From Phytophthora colocasiae (Eukaryota > Oomycota > Peronosporomycetes > Peronosporales > Peronosporaceae), in the NCBI GenBank assembly GCA_018806915.1, contig JAGKQI010000105.1:1302001-1366000 (forward strand): a stretch of 64,000 nucleotides of DNA, written 5' to 3'. Shown here piece after piece: positions 50,916 to 64,000 of the stretch. Below the pieces are notes generated by a model. That model saw only the letters and a program-made list of their open reading frames with translations. It was not told the origin of the DNA and did not search any database. Each line of letters starts with the position of its first letter. Positions within the stretch are counted from its first letter, which is position 1. The position numbers and the translations under genes are program-made.

Positions 50916-53900
50916 TTAGGCGTCTGCCCAGCCCTCTGCGTTGTGCAACCGCACGTCAGCGTCCATGTTAGGCGAGTTCTGAATGGCGTACAGTAGTTTC
51001 GTTCGCAGCACATCTTTGCTTGTGTAGGCCGGTAGGCGCAGTGCGAAGAAGCACGTCTGCGCGTGGGGCAAATACAGGTCTGGCTGGCTAGAAGCGCCAG
51101 GGTCTTGAGCAGTTTGCAACTTGAAGTTCATTGGGAAGTCCTTGGCGCTGTTTGGCATTCGACTCCGTGCCCACACGAAACGTAAGAAGGAAGTTCTCTC
51201 CTCACTAGTCATCTCGCGCAGCACCTCCCAGAAGTGCTGCACGTGCGGCATCGCCTCGTCAGCTCCCTCGCTGTACTCCGTGCATTGGTGCAGCAGATCC
51301 ACGTCCACCTCGCGACGTCCACAGATTAGCACCTCTAGTTCTCGCGGCGTGAACAACGGCGCTAGTTCCATGGGAAGAACCGACGCCAGACCGTCCTTTA
51401 GCGCAGCAAGCTGTTGGCTACTCTCTGTAAGTCGAGTTTTCTCCACAAGCTGCACATATAGCCCACGATTAGCCAAGGTAACTGGCATCTTTTCCCCCTG
51501 GGGGACCAAGGGAACCTCAACGCCGTCACTCAATGTCGTCGACAAAGTCAGGTAGCCAAGTACTTCTTCTGCCTCCTGAGCTGCAATTTCAGTATCCGTG
51601 CTGAGTTCCTCGACACGGGATAAATTGTTTGCCACCGCCACATCAACGCTTTCGAGGTGAGCTCGGCTAACTTCGAGCCCTGACAACGGCCGCCACACAA
51701 GCGAAGGCAAATCCAGTCCCATCTGTAGACCGTGACGAACCGCAGTGCCAACTAGTTTCCCTAGGAAACGATGCAGATCTAACGCCATAGGACCGTTCGC
51801 AAGCAATGCGGTGCCGCATGACGGATTGAGCAAAAACTTGTCCTGGTTGATGCCTGTAGCGCTGCGTCGGTTTGGGCACGGAATCAGCAGTGGCAGCAGG
51901 CCCTGTTCGCCCTTCGCCAGCTCCACGTTATCCATCTGCAATTCGTCAACAATTTGTTCGAAGACAGCGCGATATGGACCACCATAGTCGTTCACACCCT
52001 CGCCCAAAAACTTAACCTTGAAAGCGCGACGCTGACCACCGTGGCCCTTTCCACAGTATGCACGGCGAAAGAAGCTATCGCTCCACGCACGCATTTCCCG
52101 GTAGAGCTGGCCAAATACCGAACGCCGCAAGCGATCGCCCGGTTGCGACAGCAAGCTCAGCTTGGACGCTTGCGCTTGAATACGGTTGATGCGAATAACG
52201 CGGATTTCACGTGGATCTTCGTACTCATCAGACGGTAGTGGCGTACTTGTCGTAGTCGAACGTAGTACATCGTCCCAGAAAGCGCGCTTTGTACTCGTAA
52301 ACACAAGCCTTCGTAGCGAACGCAACTTCAGGCTCGTCGACAAGAATTCGTCCGAGCGTTTGCTTGAAGCGCCTCCACTGCCAGTAACCTCAATTGGCTG
52401 GGTGGTGCTGCCATCGTCCGGCTGAATGGCAATGATGGGGAGGACGCGAAGAATCTTGCTGTTCAAAACTCGTAGAACCGACGTGCGCGCACGCAACTCA
52501 GGACCACTGATATGCTTCAATGCTGGCGACGTAAAATAGTTATCCACAACCAGTGAACGCGTTCGGGATCGGCCACGTACTGTGTTCGTGCTGATGTTGT
52601 CCTCCATCTCCACAGGGGTAAGTACGTCCGTAACTTTTAGGTTGGTCACGTCCAGACCGATAGCTGCGCAATAAGCGTTCAGGCGCTCCACCAACTGCAT
52701 ATCCGACGTCGTCGTGTGAGACCGTGTAGCTAGTTCAACAAAGGCGTCAAAATCGGTCATCGCACGCTCCTCCAGGGCTGAACGGGGCTTGAACGGATTG
52801 TGCTCAGGTGCATTTTCGTAGTCTGACATGTCAACTGCACTGTTCTCAATCAGAGTCATATCCTTGCCACCACGACGAACCAGAAGGAGCTCTGGGAGTT
52901 CACTTGGAGACCAATACCAAGCCGACGCACGTCCTTCGTCTGCACCTTCATTCCCTTGTGTCTCGGTACGGTACCAGAGGAAGCCACGGTACGCACCCAA
53001 AACTACAGCTTCTTCAGGCTGATTCAACTCTTGGCCACACTTTGAAACCATTCGCACACGGTCACCGGCCAGGAATGGGGCAGCAAGACCGGCAGCATTG
53101 CTGACCCGGATGCAAGAACCAGGTGATGTATCAAAGTCCACGGATATCCCTCGTGGTCGCACATAGCATCGTTGCCAGTGATTAGTATTCCATCGCTTCC
53201 ACTCATACCAACTCTCACGGATCAGTGCATCCGGAAGCTTTACCTGAGCCCCCATTGTGGACGGCTCGACTACTCCTGATAAGGAGGCAGCTTTTCCTTG
53301 CTGAATCGATACATACCATGAATGCAACGACTTACTGACATCAACAGCGTCCGATAGGATCTGGCGCGGAGGCACTCCAGGCATCGAGACCCACTTTTCG
53401 TTTAGCGTAACACGATCTCCGCCCTTGCGCATACCAATGCACGGGTACAATGTACGCGAGTTCCGCTCTCCCTTCATATTCTCAAAAGCGACACCCAAAT
53501 CGGACACAATATGCTCGCCAAACTTAATTCCGTCCATGAAGAATGATAGCTTGCCTTGCTCCATGTCTAGTCGTACACCAATGGTATCACTTGCGTTGAA
53601 GTGGTCGCCATAGATACGTTCTGTGCTGTTGTGGTACGTTGCACGGAAGTTCACAAAGCCCCATCCATGCCACCTGTTCAAGCGACTTGACAGTGCAGCT
53701 TGAGAACCGGGTGGCCCTGCTTTCTCACAGACACCAATGAACACACTGCCAAACTCAGCTTGATCGACGTGGACTTCCCAGTAGTGAACACCAGTAGTAA
53801 ATCCTACAGTCCCCAGTGCTAGGTTACGCGACTCACCACTATGGCACGTTACCGAGAGCCCGTCAGACGAAATACCAAGCGTTGAGAAGTGGTTGTACTG

Positions 53901-56900
53901 GTCCATCGTGAACAGGTACTTCGTGGAGACCTGAAGTTCGCCACAGACTTCAACAAGCTCTCCATCCTTCACACCAGCATGAGTGAACTCGCCACGAAGT
54001 GCATCGATCATCGATGTATCGTCTGTTTTAGCCGGTCGGAGCATATACTTCGTTCCTGGTTGCCATTTTTCCGTTCCAAATCGAAGCATCCAGCCCATGT
54101 CAGGATTGCCACGTGTTAGTTGAAGTTCTTGGACGCAAAGCGAGCCATCACGATATCTTATACCAACGACACGAACAGCCGCGCCGTAGTCAGGCCACTC
54201 CATCAGGCCAGAAACCTTTACTGCCTCTGCGTTTGCTGCAGACGTATCGTTTTCATCAACGAAAAGGTAAAGCAATACACCAAGATGCAGCTCAGATCCA
54301 AACGACCCCTCATCCTCCTGCTTTGTTTTGGGAGTAGGGTGTTGGTGAGTTATGTTGCCTTCTCCATCCACTTCTACGTGAACAAGATCGAAGTTGCCGT
54401 CTGCACCCCAGCGATACGTGTACAGCGAATCGTTTGGCCACCGCACAGACATGCCTTCCCCGTCCACTCCACTCCACGGCGACACACCCTCAACAACACC
54501 CACGCTGCCCTCACCACCGTCTTGGTCACGCCACTTCCAGTTAGGTCCGCGAGTCACCTTGCACCCAACCTTTAACTCAGGCTGATTGCTTTCCTCTTGC
54601 TTTTGGCGAAGCCTGAATTGTGTCAACGTGCCACTCCACAATTCTGTGTGGGAGTCAGCGAGCACTCCTACGTCATTGCCATGTTTCCATCCTCTAGGTT
54701 CCTCCCCCATTATGCCGCGCTTTGCAGCCTCCAGCACATCGATTTCCTGCGCGTTTAGAATAGAGGTGTCGAATACGGGGTCCTCTTCTGGTAAACGGAA
54801 CTCAAAAATGGCATCAGCCTTCTCCTGAAGTAGTTCAGGAATGGGAAGTTTTGTTCTTCGTCCAGGTCCTTTGATGCCTAGGCGGTCACTGGACCCTGAT
54901 GCGATTGCAGCCGCAGCTGCCATTACGTCGCTGTCTTCAGTTACCATGTTCGCCATGTTGGCGATAGCAGATAACGTGATATCCGGGGCCTCCTCAGAGT
55001 CACTGTTGTCGACCTCCATGTTTGTGACACCGCTGTTTCTTGCCGAGTTAGCATCTTCCTCACTATTTTGAACTGTAGCATCGTCATTGTTCGCAGCTGC
55101 AGTCACCTCACTCAGACTTGACACTGATTCTCTTTCCGTTCCAACTTCTGTAGATGATGCACGTTCGGCAGCAAGTTTCTCCTGCTTCAGGGCTTCCTCT
55201 GCAGCCTGTTGAGCCTGCTCGGCTTGCAAAAGTTTTTTCGCGGCCATTACTTCTTCATATTCAATTTGGTCAAGTGGCTCGAGGTCAGCCTCGATTCGCT
55301 TGCAAGCCTGCAGCTGCAGGGACGAGCTGCTTTCAAACAGTTTATCGGTAGACTGTCCCGCAGCACTCATCACCAACCCGGCAGCAGAAACAAGCTCAGC
55401 TAGGCTTTGAACATACTTCGAACACACTGGTACGTTTGGATATTCGCGGAGAATCCGTTCTTGTGATAGATCGACAAGACGTTGCAACGGCAGCACATTT
55501 AAAGCCATCGTCAGCTGTTCCTTGGTTTCTTCGTCAATGGCTTCGATATCACTTTCATCAGAGATTCCACTTGTCTTCGGCAAAATGTCTTGTAGAATCC
55601 CTGCAAGAATAGTAGCACCTCGCTCCTTGACGCACATACTCGGTGACTTCAGTGCTGATGTCCATGCATGCAGCAGCTGCTGTCGGATGTGAGCGTGTAC
55701 AGATGATGCAAGAGTTTCCTTGTGCTCCTCCAACGATTCTAGTAGCAGCCCACTCATCCACTCTGCAAGAAAGAGGTTGGGGTGGTTCAGTACTTCTTTG
55801 TCCGACCATGTTTGACCGGCCTCGGCTGTAATCTGCAAGAGTGTTGCCGTAATTGAGGCTTCTGATGCATTCCAAGGGATGCGAGCGTACTGGCGCTGGG
55901 AAGCTGTTTTAACCTCTGAAGAGATGCACGAAAGAACAGTATCCACTAATGGATTCCGATCGCATGTTCCTGATGCTACCGTCGCAAGAGCACGGCTCAG
56001 TGCCGACTTCACAACTCCAGACAGCAAGGCCAGCGCAAATCGACCAGTAGCACCACAATCTAGAAGATGATGAGCATCGCCGTCGGGAATTGCAAGGGGC
56101 GTACTGGGCAGCGCATTGGATACGTGAAGAGCACTCAAACTCGCAATGAGTTTAATAAAGTCGATAAATCGTGCAGAATCCTCGCTTTCACTGGCAGCAC
56201 GAGTGTCCCCGCCAGATAAGCACGCTGCAACGGAGAACGGCCCCACAGCAGACGTGGGCCACTTAGCTAGCAATGTCAACAAAGCTCGTCTTGCTTGCAA
56301 AATGGCAAGTGAGCGTGTGACCACGAGCAACTCGACATACACGCGGTTATCAGGAAGTGCCTTGATCTCAGCTAGGGCATCCGCCTTAGTCACGCCGGAG
56401 CCAGGAGTAAAGCCACTACTTCGGTTGTGGCCCGAACTCCGAAGCATTGATGGATGCATGTCCCGTGCGAAGTATCTGGTATCGCTCGAGTAGTTCTCTT
56501 CACCCATGCTCTCTTCTAGACAATCTTCTCGAGATCCAATTACGTCGAAGCCGCGGGGTACCGAGCTAAGGTCATTGTTGTCACCTAGCACATTCAAGAT
56601 CGGCTGAAAGCCTGGAGGTGGAGGGTACTTAAATGGAGATCCTCCCAGGTTAAACTGTAGACGCTCTCTTCGGTTGAAGCTTGCACACGGGTACACGCCC
56701 CGGGCAAAGTCAACAGCACGGAAGGCGACGCCCATATTAGCTGATCGCATTTTGCCATTCAAACTAAAGATGATGGTCCCTGCATCTGCATCAATACCAC
56801 AACCAACAACGTCACCCTGTTTCCACTTAGAACCCCAAGGCGACGATCGTCCATGCCATCGCTGTTGCCTCCACCCGTCGTACGCCCACGAATGCGCACC

Positions 56901-59900
56901 ATCCCCAACTCCATCTCCGCGGTCTGCAGCGCCACAGAATGCGACATCGGCCCAGCCAATTTGGATACAACCGTTTGTGTGAAGAATAGCTTCGTAATAC
57001 CATCTGCCGCTTGAAACGAGACAGTCCGGTGCGCCAACGCTAGCAAACCCACCGCCAACCAAGCCTTCTACCATTAAATCGTGTTCTCCAATACAGGCTT
57101 GGCCACTGACCGCTCGGAGTGGGTTCGGCATAACCACTGCATCATCATTTTCGACAATAGCACTCAAAGGGTTCCCATCGGTAGTATCTCCACCTGAAGC
57201 GCGTAGTTTAGCTTCTTCATCTCGTCTGTCTTCCGCTTCCAGGGCTTCACCATTTGATAAGATCCACGTCAAGGCTGCGTCCACGTTATTTCTATTCGCA
57301 GCAAGTGCCTTTTTACACCAGTTGAAAGGGAAGCCCATCTCGGACAATTGTTCCAGTAACGGGCTGATCGCCTCGAAATCATCTTTTCGCGAAGACTTTG
57401 AGCTTCCACCTCCGCCAGATCCTCGACTTGATCGGAATTCCGCAACAAGGCGCTCCATATCACTACTGTGCTCGAAGCAGAAGTTAATGGCAGCTTCGAC
57501 ATTCTGAGAGCAGCGAGCCAAAGCAACATCGCACCACTCCTTCGGAAATCCCATCTCCATCATCTGTTGGACCATTGGTCCTGGAGAACTGTCAATCTCC
57601 ACGCTCTCACTTACTTGGCTTGTTCCTTCACTCGCACTTGTTGGGGGCGATGGTGCTGCGTGGGCACTCCTAAGCGCGTACCAACGAGACCATAGCATTA
57701 GCCAACTCTCTTCGAGAGAGGCAATATCACCGACTCCTGTAGTGGTAGGTGTCTCGGAAATGGCAACATCTAACAAATCCTTTAAACCGCTAGGGCCGAT
57801 ACCACGGATGAATGTCGAAGCACACCGATCATTTTTCAACAACGTAGCAGAAGCACGTAGGCCGTGCTGGCTGAGCAGCATGCGATGTAGTCGCGATTCC
57901 TTCTCCATTTCTGCCATAACATCAGTAGGCTCCGTTGGTAATGCAGACTCAGCATCATTTTTCTGGGAAAACTTGGATCCCACATCAGCTTCATCAACAC
58001 CAGTACCACTCGGCATCTCGCTATCCATAGCCGATGGCGATGAAGAGCCATCATTGGACATATCGTCATCGTCATCCTCGCTATCTCCATCACGTTCACC
58101 TTCTTCATCTGCTTCAAGAGTATCAAGGATATTCACCTCCACCAGGCTTTTCTTAACTTCCGCCAAGAAGTATGGGAATCGCTCAACAAGAAGCGATTTC
58201 AATACCGTGTCCGAAAACGCGTTACTCGGTAGCTCAACTTCAGGAACTACAAACAGGTCATCGATAGGAACGCGAACCGGGCGGGTCTGTAATAATAACA
58301 CACGTAAGTACTTTTCTCCTTTCATCAAGCATTTACCTGTATCTTACCGGTATGGATCGACTTGGGAGCAGGGATTGTTGTTGACCGCTGGTTTCATCTG
58401 CGCGGCTTCCACGGAGCAATACTTCGGCTGCAGATTTCTCCGGCTCATAAGCGACAATTACACCTCTAGCACCTCGGAAGGCAATTTCTTGTAAAGATGA
58501 TCCAGCCCGAGGCATAATTTTAACGGTTCCACCAACGTGCAATCCTTCAATATGGCCATCAAGTATGCACAAGGCAGACAAGGCCTTTACGTAACTGGTT
58601 GCTTGTGTCGTCCAACTTTCGAGCGATGGCGTCTCCTTCGACATGTCTTCCATTTCCACATCCGAATCAGCCGTTTCTATTACAGCCCCTTCTTGTTCTG
58701 TAATGCACACAAGCGGGATTGACTCGAGTGTATCTGAAATTGCACGATTTAAGTAATCCGCCCACTTATCCGACTCGTACAACGAACGGAGAAGTAGTAC
58801 TACTTCCGCAGCAAGGCCACGAGCGTTGAATCCAGAAGCCGACGATTGCCTTGGCATGTCAATACTGCCAGAACCAGCTAGTCGACGAAGCATTATTTCA
58901 GCTACGCTGGGAGGGTTATTCATCCCCACAATTCCTACGAAGAAGTTTATCAACGTTGATGCATGGTCTGGTTCATCTGGATCAACTTCGTAATCGTCGT
59001 CACTGTCCATATCAAAGCTTTCGACCTCGTCGTATCGAACTCGGATGGAAGATGGGTCAAGAGATGGAAGAAGGCGACGAAGCAATTTAAGGATGCGTCG
59101 CTGGATCTGAGGTGAATTCACATCTACGAGAGCAAGCAGCAGTCGAAGCCATCGAGATGACGAAAGATGCGACCTGCAAACTGGCGAGCCGCTTACAGAG
59201 TAGAGCAATGAGCAGATCTGGTAGCAGTACTCCTGGGCATCATCTCCAAAGTCGGCTCCTGATCCGGTCGTACTCGGATCGACGGATTGCGTCGGATCAG
59301 TTACAAATGCCGTTTTTGGTGAAGCATCAACAGGAACCCTCCCTCGGTTTTGCCGCATCTCTTCCAAAGAGTTCTTCAGTTCTGTGTACAACATGTGGAA
59401 CACAGACTTGCCAAGCGTTTCGGGACCTGAAGGTTTTCGCAGCAACGGGATGGAGCCCAAACTGAGACCTGGGGTCGCGGGGAGGTCTGATGCACTAAGC
59501 AATCCATCCGCTGCGTCGCTGGCATGAGCAACTTGCGCGGCCAGCAAGTGTACAACTTTTAGCGCAGCCTGGACAATTTTCTTCTTGTTCTCTGCAATCA
59601 AAACCGCGTCGTCGGGAGAGTTCCGTGATAGGCCAGTTGAGGTTTCTGTTAATGACATGTCACTTGATCCACGGGCTTCATCCAACACGGTTTGTAACAC
59701 TCTAAAAATTCCAACCCGCGACAAAAATGAATGGTCATCAGGCTGGATTATAATTCCCCAAGCTAGCAAAATAACCAGTTGCAGATCAGCGTCGTGAGCC
59801 CATGTAGCCTTTGATAACGAGGCACTCAGATATCCATATAGCAATTCAAAAGAGCCTCTCAGGTCATTCTTCAAATGCTTTCCACAGCCACTAAGGCCAC

Positions 59901-62900
59901 TCAGGTAGTATGTTGATCCCGTAGTACTTTCTTGGGTCAAAGCTAAAGCCGCCGGGACCACATTACCACCGAATTCTCCAAAGTCTTTGCCCAGCGATGT
60001 GCCACGACCACCACTCGATTTTAAATCAGCAAGCGTTGGCGATAGCCATTGTAGCGCACTGGACAGAGCGAACGAAGATTGGATAACCTCGTGACGCTCT
60101 GCAGTTAAAACCCCACGATGATTATTCCCTGAATCACCAACAAAATTCCTGAAGGACAACATGCCAATTGTTCGTACAAAGGCAGCAGTGCAATTTCCTA
60201 GCATGCGTGACTGTAGCGTCGATACACGAATAGGAGCCTCCACAAAACGTGCAACTTGAACCAGTACGTCACTGTAAATGCGCTCAGCGCATTCATACAC
60301 TGCAGACTTCGATGTGACCCTCTGAGCACCGCTGTCTGCTGTAGTCAATGCAAATACAGCCTCGGCAGCCGCCAGAGCCTTCGCACTGGGTTCAATTTTG
60401 AGTAGAAATTGCGCCTTTCGAATCACCAACCCTGCCACAACTGTATAAGAAGATCCCATTGAGTTCTTCGCTCTGATCGCCCACTCAATAACTCGTTGTG
60501 CTGCTCGCCATATGTGCATCAAGTTGTCGTGCGGTCGAACATCGCTTTCCGCTAAGTTATTCAGCGAATTATCAATGTGTTTCTGGATGGAATTCAAGAA
60601 GCCGCTGTGCCAAATCATAGCAGCGCAGACAGTACGACGAGTAACCTTCATTGGTTCCCCTCCTAGCCGGACAAATGGTGACTCGCCAACATGCTTGGAT
60701 ACCCACCGATCCAACGCTGCCGCCTCGCCTTGGTTATCAATAAGATCTCTCAAGAATGGATTATTCACACGAGCCCCTGCCACAGGCTTATTATCTCCAT
60801 TTGGAAGAGCGGTTGTCAATGTCTTGGGCAACACAAACTGCAGCCAGTTATTTGTAGCTTCAGCGAGCAAGGGCAAAGAACCAGCGGCAGACCCAACGCC
60901 AGTGATTTCGGAGCATCGTTCAAGCACGCTCTTCAAGTGTGTTTGCACCATATCCAACGGTAAACCGCCCTCAAGCAAAGTACTGCTCACCCATTCGTCG
61001 TATTCATCTGTCGAGCACTCGGTTGACAACTTTGTCTCATTTCCATCGTCGATGCCACCTTCACCATCTTTGACGGTGCCCTCCAAAGTGATGGTACTCG
61101 TTGGCGCATTGTCGATAAGTATATCATCACTCTCCAACTTGATCAGAGCATGACTCAAGTAGCCAAGCAAATTGGCAATCGCCATTTCCAGGATGACGAG
61201 CTGGTTGCTCACCCACTGACGTTTGTGTGCGTCCTTGGTACATGACGATATTTTGTTTCCCACAATACAGCCACTTGTATGGCTCTTAGTGTCTTCATAA
61301 CTGCCTGTGAATACGGTACCATCAGCACGAAGTCGCCCCTCCACTAAGCAAGTACCGCCTTGGCGCCACGTTTCCACAAAAGACACCTTAGTTCCTCGTG
61401 CGATGCCATTGAGTGTAACGGTAGTAAACGAACCGCTGCTTCGCCCCTGCATCGATCCATCCCGGCCTTGAGTAAGCGTGAGGTGGTACTGTTGGGCTGG
61501 GATGTTGCCAGCAGCCATACTTTTCAATTCCCATTCTCCGGCTACGCTTAGCACAAGCTTTCCCGGAGTAACATCGTCATTATCATCACTAGATGCAGTC
61601 AGAGCGCGGAGAGCTTGGTTTATACGCTCAATACACTGCATCGTCCGAATACACCAAGGCACGAGTGCCATAGCCAGTGTTGAAGACAACCCGTGGTAGT
61701 TACGAATCAGGCTTAGCGAGCTGATGAGCGGTGTCACCATTGAAAATAATAGCGGATGGGAAGATACCAACCGCTCATATTCACGTGCACTGTCACCTGC
61801 TTGTCGTGCCGTATTCTGCTGATTCGATGCAATACTTAACTCATTCAGCGCAGGACTTGATAAAAAGGAGCAGCAGGACTCTAGCAAGGCCCCTGTGTGG
61901 TGCAAGAAGGGTTTCAGAACGGCGGGAACTGCAACACCCTTTCGTTCCATTGCATCACCACTCGCAACTGCTGCAAATGTCGTATCCACTGTCGGTTGAA
62001 CTGGCAAGATTGTCACCTGATCGTCTCGTTGGTAAAGTCCGATGGCGGGATATAGGGTGCCGTGCTGTGTCAAGCCATCAAAGGCAATGCCCCAGTCGCT
62101 ATCTCCAACACCAAACGAAAGCGCCCCGCTATCCGTATTCAGACGGACACGAACAACACTGCCTGTAGTAAACCCGTCTCCATAATCACCGCGGACTTTA
62201 CTTCGTGCGTGCCACAGCGCACGAGTTCCGATGAGTCCCCACCCTTGCCGGTCACCACCAACGTAGGTTGCCACGGAAGCATCTCTCGTGCATACACCAA
62301 GAAAAATATGACCCTTTTCGCAGCGGTCAAGGCGAACACCCCATTCGTGAATTCCGGTGTTAGGAGGACAACCAGTTGTGGCCATGACCATTCCCCATTG
62401 TTTAGCTGTGTATTGCTTCGCCGTTCGGTTCCCGTCGGAAAGGGTCATCGTTTCAGCACATCTTGAGGAATCAAACTCCAAGGCGGGGGGTTCATCACCA
62501 CGAGAGCTACCGAGCCTTTGAAGCATCAAGTCTTGAAGTGACCGAAGCAGGACAATTCTAGCACTCAAAGTTGGTGGTCGAGAAGAATCATCTTTTTCGA
62601 GCAACGGTAGTAGCGGTGCGTGCACCAATTCATAACTGTCTGTAAACGAAAAGTTGTGCCACCCTGGAGACAAAATACTCTCGCGTAGTAAATCAATAAG
62701 ACTGGGCAAGCGATTAATGCATTCTAGAGCCTCCGCCTTTTGCTTGCGCCCCATATCCCACATTTCATCGTATGCATTTGCCAACGTGTCAGCGTTCAGC
62801 GTATCATCGCTTGAGCCACCGCTGGAAGTTTCCATCGTCGTATCCAAAAGACCAGGAGGGCCATGCCCCGTAATATAGTCAAAGAGGCAGCGGGCACTGA

Positions 62901-64000
62901 GGGACCCGGAGTCGAGAGAAGCACGAATAACGGCAGGACTCCACTTTGCTTTAATTTTTCCAGTCTTTGAGGCGGCGTTTTGAAGCGCTCCGTCATCGAT
63001 TGGTTTCACGCTTGATTCACTCTCACCTTCATCTTTTTTTTCGTGCTGAGTACTGGCGTCGTGCTCAATAACATCCACACAGGTGGGGACAAAGAGTTGC
63101 GCCGTATCAGGCAGCGACAATCGAGCGCACAAAAGGTCTAGCTGGTGAAATTTCCACTCAACATTTTGCTCGCCACTTCGAGCTAGCTTTAAACACTCTG
63201 CCAGCTTTGATGTCAGTATCAGATGCCGCTCATGCTGTCCATCATAGAAAATAGCGAAAGCTCGTATCCACGCCGCGATTGCTTGTTCTCGAACCCGAAT
63301 AGAATAGTACGATGCGGCATTTTGCACGTCTGCAGGAGAGCAAGATGTCTGGCTCGAAAATATGATTGCGCCGATCGCATCTGTATCTGTTCCCGTTTGG
63401 GGCAGACTCTCAGCAGCGATATAATTAACGACAAGAGACTTTAAGCTCTCCAAGAGCGGGTTACCGCTTTCACCCCCGCCGTCATTTCGCTTGTTGTTCA
63501 GCTTAGAGATTTGCCCCAGACCAACCGATGCCGGGGCAATACCCATCACTTCGACATGAAAAAAGTGTACTTCTAACACACGAAACAGAGAAAGAAGCGA
63601 GGATGCCGAAAACAAGCGCCATTTCGCAACCCAATTTGGGTCGTCAGACCATTGCGAATGCGGAGTGGCTGTAGAGTGCACATCCTTCAATAAAGAATTC
63701 AGGAGCATAAACGTCAGTGGATGCGGCTGCACAGGTGACTTGTTGGGAAGAACACCTTGCTGGCACGATTCCAGGTACTCCATGCAGGTCTTAGTGATTT
63801 TGGCTACCAGTGCCACCACAACAGTAGCTCCGTCAACGTCGGTGATGGAATCACCAGGGAGTCTAAAGGGACCAAGCTCCAACAGCTCCTCAGCAGAAAA
63901 CTTGGGCGGGCGGGTTTTCACGATAGAGGCCTCGTTTTGATCCGCCACCACTCTGTCTGGTTCACCCTTAACCTTTGAGGATGGTGGGGCATCGCCTAAT
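50916..64000 (-). CDS. Giant HECT ubiquitin ligase with SPRY, UBA and MIB/HERC2 domains, 5' end outside the window
   Basis: E3 ligase that takes ubiquitin on a cysteine and passes it to substrates. The frame is open to the window edge (63952-64000), so the start is missing. A 61-bp intron (58347-58287, GTAAGA..TTACAG, phase 0) joins PSRSIP to TRPVRVPIDDL; exon 2 ends at 50916. More than 4300 residues are seen. Order: helical region; SPRY (GIHEWGVRLDRCEKGHIFLG, about 62300); a beta-rich module near 61400; two UBA domains (MMEMGFPKEWCDVAL and LSEMGFPFNWCKKAL, 57560-57270); SPRY two (about 57030-56640); MIB/HERC2 domain (about 54560-54370); SPRY three (about 53880-53390); HECT domain (FLGEGVNDYGGPYR), catalytic Cys in HAQTCFFAL (codon 51053-51051). 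It resembles HECTD4/HERC-type giants; orthology unproven. Confidence 0.9.

Noticed and set aside
50916..63951. Plus-strand frames up to 250 codons opposite the HECT ligase (e.g. 57742-58494, 60512-61153)
   Set aside because: Serine-rich antisense shadows without domains or splice support.

Overview
The window looks like nuclear DNA of an oomycete, most likely Phytophthora or a close relative. Genes are dense, with intergenic gaps of tens to hundreds of bases. Introns are few and short (54-91 bp, plus one near 105 bp) with GT..AG ends. Several start regions carry the oomycete initiator-like core promoter (TCAYTYY followed by CAWTT). The transposons and the very long single-exon genes also fit that group. 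The assignment rests on recalled family knowledge, not on a search.

Left third (1-23.1 kb) is a transposon-rich accessory block. A Helitron enters from the left edge (1 to about 6.3 kb, minus strand). It encodes a nearly complete Rep-helicase with an HUH motif, a two-tyrosine motif and PIF1-type helicase motifs. Head to head with it on the plus strand is a broken Fanzor (eukaryotic TnpB-like RNA-guided nuclease relative, 6527-8724) that keeps all three RuvC acidic residues. A strong nested hairpin follows it. Next is a hAT element (8835-11055) that holds a second element (8857-9985) with its own inverted repeats and a SANT/Myb-like ORF. Two mitochondrial dehydrogenase-kinase (PDK/BCKDK family) copies lie head to head and both are damaged: one by a frame-breaking deletion, the other (intron-poor) by a frame break and by a 7038-bp Ty3/gypsy retrotransposon with identical 187-bp LTRs and a 5-bp target duplication. 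In the retrotransposon, gag and protease lie in a -1 relation at an A AAA AAC heptamer followed by a stem-loop, and an antisense ORF sits by the 3' LTR.

Right two thirds (23.2-64 kb) is ordinary gene-rich DNA: an aldo-keto reductase, an NCS1 nucleobase permease, a DUF3712/LEA2-like membrane protein, an eight-exon MYST histone acetyltransferase, two tandem stand-alone PARP-type zinc-finger proteins, a 2913-residue ubiquitin protease, a four-exon LRR protein of STK11IP type, PIG-O (GPI anchor synthesis), and a giant SPRY/UBA/MIB-HERC2/HECT ubiquitin ligase that runs off the right edge. The two giant ubiquitin genes act in opposite directions of the same pathway, but nothing in the sequence shows that they work together. 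Many neighbours share very short gaps (55 bp between two divergent start codons, 28 bp between two convergent stops).
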